Below are positions 18,808 through 22,353 of a DNA stretch of 22,353 nucleotides, one piece after another. The stretch spans positions 1 to 22,353 of the IMG/VR virus record IMGVR_UViG_3300046542_000191; one strand, given 5' to 3'. Each line of letters begins with the position of its first letter. Positions within the stretch are counted from its first letter, which is position 1. The notes beneath the pieces were generated by a model. It did not search any database. It was not told the origin of the DNA and saw only the letters and a program-made list of their open reading frames with translations. Both the position numbers and the translations under genes were made by a program. Source of the DNA: a virus.

Positions 18808-19614
18808 ATGCATACCTCTAGCCACGATGTACAGGCCCTCAAAAAGCCCGCGACACATTTTCACGATTCGCAAAACGTGTCGCGACCCACGATGTCGTCT
18901 CGCGAGATAGCCAACGTTACTGGAAAGCGCCACGCGAACGTCAAGCGCGACATTCTCGCAATGCTCAAAGAGCTCAAGGTAGATGCACTCAGTTTTGAGC
19001 ACATCTACTTGGACGGCCAGAACCGCGAACAGATCGAGTACCTGCTGGACCGTGAGCACACCGATTGCCTGCTGACCGGCTACAGCGCGCCAATGCGGAT
19101 GAAGGTGATTCGCCGCTGGCGCGAACTGGAACAGCAAGACGGTGCCCGCCAGTCCGTGATCGCCAGCGGCACGAAGGTGGTCGGCGAACTGGCAATCCTT
19201 GAGTGCTTCACGCGCCTACTGAAGCCCGCGCCGTCCAGCCAGGTGCTGATGCTTGCCCAGATAGCCAAGAACAATGGCCTGGAGTCGAGTTTCCTGCCCG
19301 GCTACGCAATCGACGCCGCACCAGACGCAACGGGCGGATCCTCGATGCCCACCAAGTCAGCCACGGCCTTGCTGAAGGACAACGGCATCCGTTACGCGCC
19401 GGCAGCCTTCAACACTGCCCTGGCTGCCCGTGGCTTCTTGAAACAGCTCCAGCGCAAAAACTCCAAGGGCGAAATGGTTCCGTTCTGGTCGGTGACTGAA
19501 AAGGGTCTCCAGTACGGCAAGAACCTCACCAGCCCTCAATCCCCCCGCGAGACGCAACCCCACTGGTACGTCGATCGCTTCCTCGAACTGGCCAAACTGG
19601 TCGGGAAGGCCTGA
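18808..19614 (+). CDS. Rha-type phage regulatory protein
   Basis: A 268-residue protein. The N-terminal domain has TMSSREIANVTGKRHANVKRDILAMLKEL, the SSREIA-x-x-TGK-x-H-x-NV signature of the Rha family, followed by IYLDGQNREQIEYLLDREHTDCLLTGYS and MRMKVIRRWRELE. The C-terminal half (TATALLKDNGIRYAPAAFNTALAARGFL...FWSVTEKGLQYGKNL) is a second, KilA-C/antirepressor-like DNA-binding domain. Rha proteins modulate phage growth in hosts lacking some nucleoid factors. GAGG lies six bases before the ATG at 18808, preferred over the GTG at 18796. It is the first gene after the hairpin at 18747. Confidence 0.8.
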   Translation: MHTSSHDVQALKKPATHFHDSQNVSRPTMSSREIANVTGKRHANVKRDILAMLKELKVDALSFEHIYLDGQNREQIEYLLDREHTDCLLTGYSAPMRMKVIRRWRELEQQDGARQSVIASGTKVVGELAILECFTRLLKPAPSSQVLMLAQIAKNNGLESSFLPGYAIDAAPDATGGSSMPTKSATALLKDNGIRYAPAAFNTALAARGFLKQLQRKNSKGEMVPFWSVTEKGLQYGKNLTSPQSPRETQPHWYVDRFLELAKLVGKA

Positions 19615-19615
19615 A

Positions 19616-20587
19616 ATGCAGTACACCGTCACGATAAACCAGGTGAAGGCGCTTGAGTGGGGGCTGAATTCTCAGCAGGCCCTGCTGTTCGCTTTCGTCT
19701 ACGGCTGCCCGAGCTGGACCAAGCCAATCAAGACCGACGACGGGATCTTCTTCGCGCTAAGCAAGGCCAAGATCATCGAGGAGCTACCGCTTCTCACCGA
19801 CAAGCCAGATACCGCTTACCGGATGTTGAAGGCCCTGGAAGAGGCTGGTTTGATTGAGCTTTCCAGCACTTCGAATATCACGCTGTTCCGCCTGACCGAA
19901 AAGGCGATCGAGTGGAATCAAAAGCTTGATGGGTCGGAAAAATATCCGACCCCACCAAAGAATGAAGGTCGGAAAAAAATCCGATCTACCCCGGAAAAAA
20001 ATCCGATCAAGGTCGGAGAAAAATCCGGGCAAGGGTCGGAAAAATCTCCGACAAATCAGGATACCAATCATCAGGGTACCAATCAGGATACCGGTCAGGA
20101 CTTGCAAGGCAGTCCGGACAAGCCGGCCCGCAATCTGGTTCTGGTGGTAGATCGCACTGAGGGGCCACGGGTCGAGATACCCGCTGACATGCCTGGCCCC
20201 AAAGACCAATCCTGCAAAACCTTCAAGGTCTGGGCGAACTACGCCATGGCCTACCGCAAGCGCTACAGCACTTGGCCCGTGTGGAACGCCAAGGTTGGCG
20301 GCCAGCTCGGTCAGCTTGTCGACCGCCTGGGCGCCGATGTCGCCCACCACGTCGCTGCTCACTTTCTAAAAACCAGCGATGCCGCCGTTCTCCGCAAGTG
20401 CCACAGCCTCAACGAGCTGCTGGCCAACGCGGAGAGCTACCACACCCAGTGGGTGACCGGTCAGCGCGTCAACGGGACGACAGCCCGCCAGATGGAGCGG
20501 ACCGAGGCGAACCTCTCCGCAGCGGAGCAGGCCGCCCAGATGGTTTTGGCAAAACGCCAAGCAGGTGACCGCAATGAGTACCTTTGA
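19616..20587 (+). CDS. O-like replication initiator containing the phage origin
   Basis: A 323-residue protein. The N terminus (QYTVTINQVKALEWGLNSQQALLFAFVYGCPSW...ALSKAKIIEELPLLTDKPDTAYRMLKALEEAGLIEL) is a winged-helix DNA-binding domain of the replication-initiator type. Residues about 105-160 are low-complexity and encoded by the iterons. The C-terminal part (KTFKVWANYAMAYRKRYSTWPVWNAKVGGQLGQLVDRLG...) is helical and probably contacts the helicase loader or oligomerises. It corresponds to lambda O, which also carries its origin inside the gene. GGAAGG lies six bases before ATG. The start follows the Rha stop by one base. Confidence 0.8.
   Translation: MQYTVTINQVKALEWGLNSQQALLFAFVYGCPSWTKPIKTDDGIFFALSKAKIIEELPLLTDKPDTAYRMLKALEEAGLIELSSTSNITLFRLTEKAIEWNQKLDGSEKYPTPPKNEGRKKIRSTPEKNPIKVGEKSGQGSEKSPTNQDTNHQGTNQDTGQDLQGSPDKPARNLVLVVDRTEGPRVEIPADMPGPKDQSCKTFKVWANYAMAYRKRYSTWPVWNAKVGGQLGQLVDRLGADVAHHVAAHFLKTSDAAVLRKCHSLNELLANAESYHTQWVTGQRVNGTTARQMERTEANLSAAEQAAQMVLAKRQAGDRNEYL
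19931..20052 (+). repeat. Replication origin: five iterons inside the initiator gene
   Basis: Five copies of a near-palindromic motif of the form GGTCGGAaaaaaaTCCGA start at 19932, 19967, 19989, 20011 and 20034. The last four are 22-23 bases apart, two turns of the helix, and the first is 35 bases before the second. Each can pair TCGGA with TCCGA across an A-rich centre. The first is the most perfect; the third and fourth have one altered arm. They resemble binding sites for the initiator encoded around them, as in lambda ori. Confidence 0.75.
20056..20094 (+). repeat. Three short direct repeats next to the iterons
   Basis: TCAGGATACCAA (20056), TCAGGGTACCAA (20071) and TCAGGATACCGG (20083) are direct repeats of a TCAGGRTACC core with spacings of 15 and 12 bases. 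They encode the NQDTNHQGTNQDTGQD stretch of the initiator. They may be a second binding element of the origin or simply a repeat-expanded linker. Confidence 0.55.
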
Positions 20588-21362
20588 AATGAACGACCAG
20601 CAGGTCGCCGGCCTGGCCGCTGCTATCTGCGCCACCGCCGAGGCTATGGGCCAGGAAATGAATCCGGGCACCGCGGCGATGATGGCTGAAGACCTCTGTG
20701 CGTACCCGGTGCCGGTCGTGAAAGCCGCGTTGAAGGCCTGCCGTTTCGAGGTGAAAGGCAAGCTGGCAATGGCTGACATCCTCCAGCGCGTTCAGATTGC
20801 CGACGGCCGCCCGGGGAAGGACGAGGCCTGGGCGATTGCCATGACCACAAATGACGAGTTCGAAACCGTGGTGCTGACCGATGAAATCCAGCTGGCTCTG
20901 GCCGCCGCGAAGCCCGTCCTCGACGCCGGCGACCAGGTTGGCGCCCGCATGGCGTTCATCAGCGCTTACGAGCGTTTCGTCAGCCAGGCCCGAGAAGACG
21001 CCAAGACAGTCAACTGGCACGTCTCCGTGGGCTTTGACGCCAATCGCCGAATCCAGGCCGTTACCAAGGCCATGGAGCTGAAGCGAATTCCCCAAGAGCA
21101 CGCTCATAAGTATCTGGCTGACCTGAGTGTCGTGCCGGTCACTGAGGATGGCCGAGCCATTGCGGGCCTGCTCACTGGCGCCGTCACCCGGCCGGCTCCG
21201 GCCCTGCGCGAAAAGCTGCATCTGGTGAAGTCCTCGATGCTGGAGATGCGTGCCGCCAGCGCTGACAAAAAAGACGAAATGCGGATTGAGGCTGCCAACG
21301 AGTTGGCGGATCGCCGCGCACTGCTGATCAAGCAGGCCCAGGAACTGGAGCAGCGGACATGA
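20574..21362 (+). CDS. P-like replication protein, possible helicase loader
   Basis: A 262-residue protein. The N terminus (NDQQVAGLAAAICATAEAMGQEMNPGTAAMMAEDLCAYPVPVVKAALKACRFEVKGKLAMADILQRV) has the helical pattern of loader or inhibitor domains such as G39P. It is followed by GRPGKDEAWAIAMTTNDEFETVVLTDEIQLALAAAKPVLDAGDQVGARMAFISAYERFV. No Walker A is visible, so it is not a DnaC-type ATPase. Position right after the initiator is that of lambda P. The start at 20574 overlaps the initiator by 14 bases; a GTG at 20565 is a less likely alternative. The loader role is inference. Confidence 0.5.
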   Translation: MSTFEMNDQQVAGLAAAICATAEAMGQEMNPGTAAMMAEDLCAYPVPVVKAALKACRFEVKGKLAMADILQRVQIADGRPGKDEAWAIAMTTNDEFETVVLTDEIQLALAAAKPVLDAGDQVGARMAFISAYERFVSQAREDAKTVNWHVSVGFDANRRIQAVTKAMELKRIPQEHAHKYLADLSVVPVTEDGRAIAGLLTGAVTRPAPALREKLHLVKSSMLEMRAASADKKDEMRIEAANELADRRALLIKQAQELEQRT

Positions 21363-21868
21363 CCATCGACAAACAAAAACTCCAGAAGCTGCTGTGGGCT
21401 GAGGCTGCGTCATACCGGGCTGACTGCGCAGACTGGAAGCGCAACACCGAGGCGCTGCAAGAGTTCCTGGGTGAGAAGACGCTCGAGGAAGTGGCGCTGG
21501 AGCTGCTGGCGGAGAACGAGCGTTTGCAGTCTGCCGCCAGAACGCTGGGCCAACTTCGCTACACGGACAATGGCGGAGAGCTTTGGAAGCCGCCCCTTGG
21601 CGAGAAGCCGAATTTTAATTTGGTCGACCAGCTCAAGGCAGAGGTTGATTCGCTTACCCGGGAAGCCGACAGGCAATACACGACCATTGAAGCGTATCGC
21701 AAGGATGCCGAGCGCTTTCAGTGGCTGCTCAAAAACGCCAGCATCATCTTTGACAAAAAAGCCGCATATCAGGCTGAAACTGGATTCATCAAGTTCGACA
21801 CCATGCCCGGTCGCACGGAAACCGCGTCGGCCATCGACGCCGCCATGAGCAAGGGAGAGCAGCCATGA
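21359..21868 (+). CDS. Coiled-coil hypothetical early protein
   Basis: A 169-residue protein: MTIDKQKLQKLLWAEAASYRADCADWKRNTEALQEFL, then LELLAENERLQ and LVDQLKAEVDSLTREADRQY, which are coiled-coil-like. Near the C terminus DAERFQWLLKNAS...TASAIDAAMSKGEQP matches the RF-x-WL...(A)IDAAM signature of small phage early proteins, also seen in the protein at 2475-3194. It overlaps the upstream and downstream genes by ATGA. Function unknown. Confidence 0.6.
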   Translation: MTIDKQKLQKLLWAEAASYRADCADWKRNTEALQEFLGEKTLEEVALELLAENERLQSAARTLGQLRYTDNGGELWKPPLGEKPNFNLVDQLKAEVDSLTREADRQYTTIEAYRKDAERFQWLLKNASIIFDKKAAYQAETGFIKFDTMPGRTETASAIDAAMSKGEQP

Positions 21869-22056
21869 ATGCATTCAGCATCCTCAGCGTCATCTTCACA
21901 GTTATCGGCCTGATACTGATCGGCCCTTCGCTGCTGGTCAGCGAGGAATTCATCATCGCCGCCCTGGCGAGTGTGTTTGTAGCCGTCTACCTGGACCACT
22001 TGGGGATCGAGAAAGACCTCCGTGATTTCCTGGCTGAGGGGAGGGCCAAGCGATGA
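21865..22056 (+). CDS. Small two-span membrane protein
   Basis: A 63-residue protein with two membrane helices: MNAFSILSVIFTVIGLILIG (4-24) and EFIIAALASVFVAVYLDHL (28-45), then a charged cytoplasmic tail (EKDLRDFLAEGRAKR). It is probably located in the inner membrane. It overlaps both neighbours (ATGA), so it is part of the replication operon. Function unknown. Confidence 0.6.
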   Translation: MNAFSILSVIFTVIGLILIGPSLLVSEEFIIAALASVFVAVYLDHLGIEKDLRDFLAEGRAKR

Positions 22057-22353
22057 GCAATGTCATCCACAAGCCCCGCCACTACTGGGCGACTGGCTCG
22101 AACCGCATCCGCGATGTGTTCCGCCTGGCCTACCTGTTCGCCACTGAGCTTTCCGCCGCCGGCGCCGTGGAGATCATCGTCCGCCCGGTGAAGTCCCGCC
22201 GCACCCTGGAGCAGAACGCCAAGCTCTGGGCGATGTTGGGCGATATCTCCCGCCAGGTCGATTGGCCGGTCAATGGTGTGATGCAGAAGCTCGACAGCGA
22301 GGACTGGAAGGCCCTCATGACCGCGGCGGCCCGCCAGGAGATCCGCATGGCCC
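22053..22353 (+). CDS. ninB: NinB recombination protein, 3' end cut by window edge
   Basis: The first 100 residues of a NinB (lambda Orf) homologue. The segment RTLEQNAKLWAMLGDISRQVDWPV (residues 50-73) is diagnostic, compare lambda NinB with its DQNRKLWACLGDVSRQVEW. LDSEDWKALMTAAARQE follows as in the family. NinB binds single-stranded DNA and can help annealing recombination in place of RecFOR. The ATG overlaps the previous stop by four bases. The N terminus (residues 1-35) is longer or more divergent than lambda's. The frame continues past the window end. Confidence 0.88.
   Translation, partial: MSNVIHKPRHYWATGSNRIRDVFRLAYLFATELSAAGAVEIIVRPVKSRRTLEQNAKLWAMLGDISRQVDWPVNGVMQKLDSEDWKALMTAAARQEIRMA

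Noticed and set aside
19931-20094. A CRISPR array, because of regular short repeats
   Set aside because: The repeats are about 20 bases with almost no spacers, are palindromic and lie inside an initiator gene; they are iterons.
20469-21413. A 314-residue minus-strand frame opposite the loader-like gene
   Set aside because: It is an antisense shadow; the plus-strand genes there are linked by overlaps and form a coherent replication operon.

Overview
The window looks like part of a lambdoid temperate phage or prophage of a Pseudomonas-type, high-GC gammaproteobacterium. The evidence is layout and gene content: a long leftward (minus-strand) run of tightly overlapping early genes, an immunity region with a CI-type S24 repressor opposite a Cro-like regulator, and a rightward operon with a Rha-type regulator, a replication initiator carrying its own iterons, a probable helicase-loader-like protein and NinB. 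No structural, lysis, integrase or CRISPR genes are visible. The integrase and attachment site, if present, would lie beyond the left edge. The host genus is inferred from the protein types and was not tested by search.

Positions 1-9008 (mostly minus strand) form an accessory early region rich in DNA modification. It holds a truncated beta-class amino-methyltransferase, an Ea22-like protein, an ASCH-like protein, a coiled-coil protein with a Lar-like zinc ribbon, a cytosine-C5 methyltransferase and an SNF2-type helicase fused to an amino-methyltransferase. Three small plus-strand genes (3282, 5543, 8432) alternate with the large minus-strand genes, so orientation flips six times within about 6 kb. 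GC-rich palindromes sit next to the ribosome binding sites of several of these genes.

Positions 9084-15442 (minus strand) hold a string of small, mostly uncharacterised early genes. Many are coupled by 4-base ATGA or GTGA overlaps. Among them are a Gp157-family protein, a Rad52-superfamily-like single-strand annealing protein, two very small membrane proteins, a DUF551-type protein and a fourth methyltransferase. Positions 13079-13746 are largely unexplained.

Positions 15486-18721 are the lysogeny control region. Reading leftward from the repressor there are two cotranscribed small genes and a terminator (16351-16376). Next comes a well-formed minus-strand promoter lying between two arms of an inverted repeat that shares its ATGTAC/GTACAT core with the repressor-cro intergenic region. 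It would transcribe a strongly hairpin-rich stretch leading to an HNH endonuclease gene. Rightward lie cro, a ribbon-helix-helix-like protein, an 80-residue protein and a hairpin whose flank matches that of the terminator at 16351.

Positions 18808-22353 (plus strand) form the right operon: Rha-type regulator, O-like initiator with five iterons inside its coding sequence, a P/loader-like protein, a coiled-coil protein, a two-segment membrane protein and the start of ninB. Together the genes give lysogeny control, iteron-based replication, annealing-type recombination and an unusually large set of modification or anti-restriction functions.
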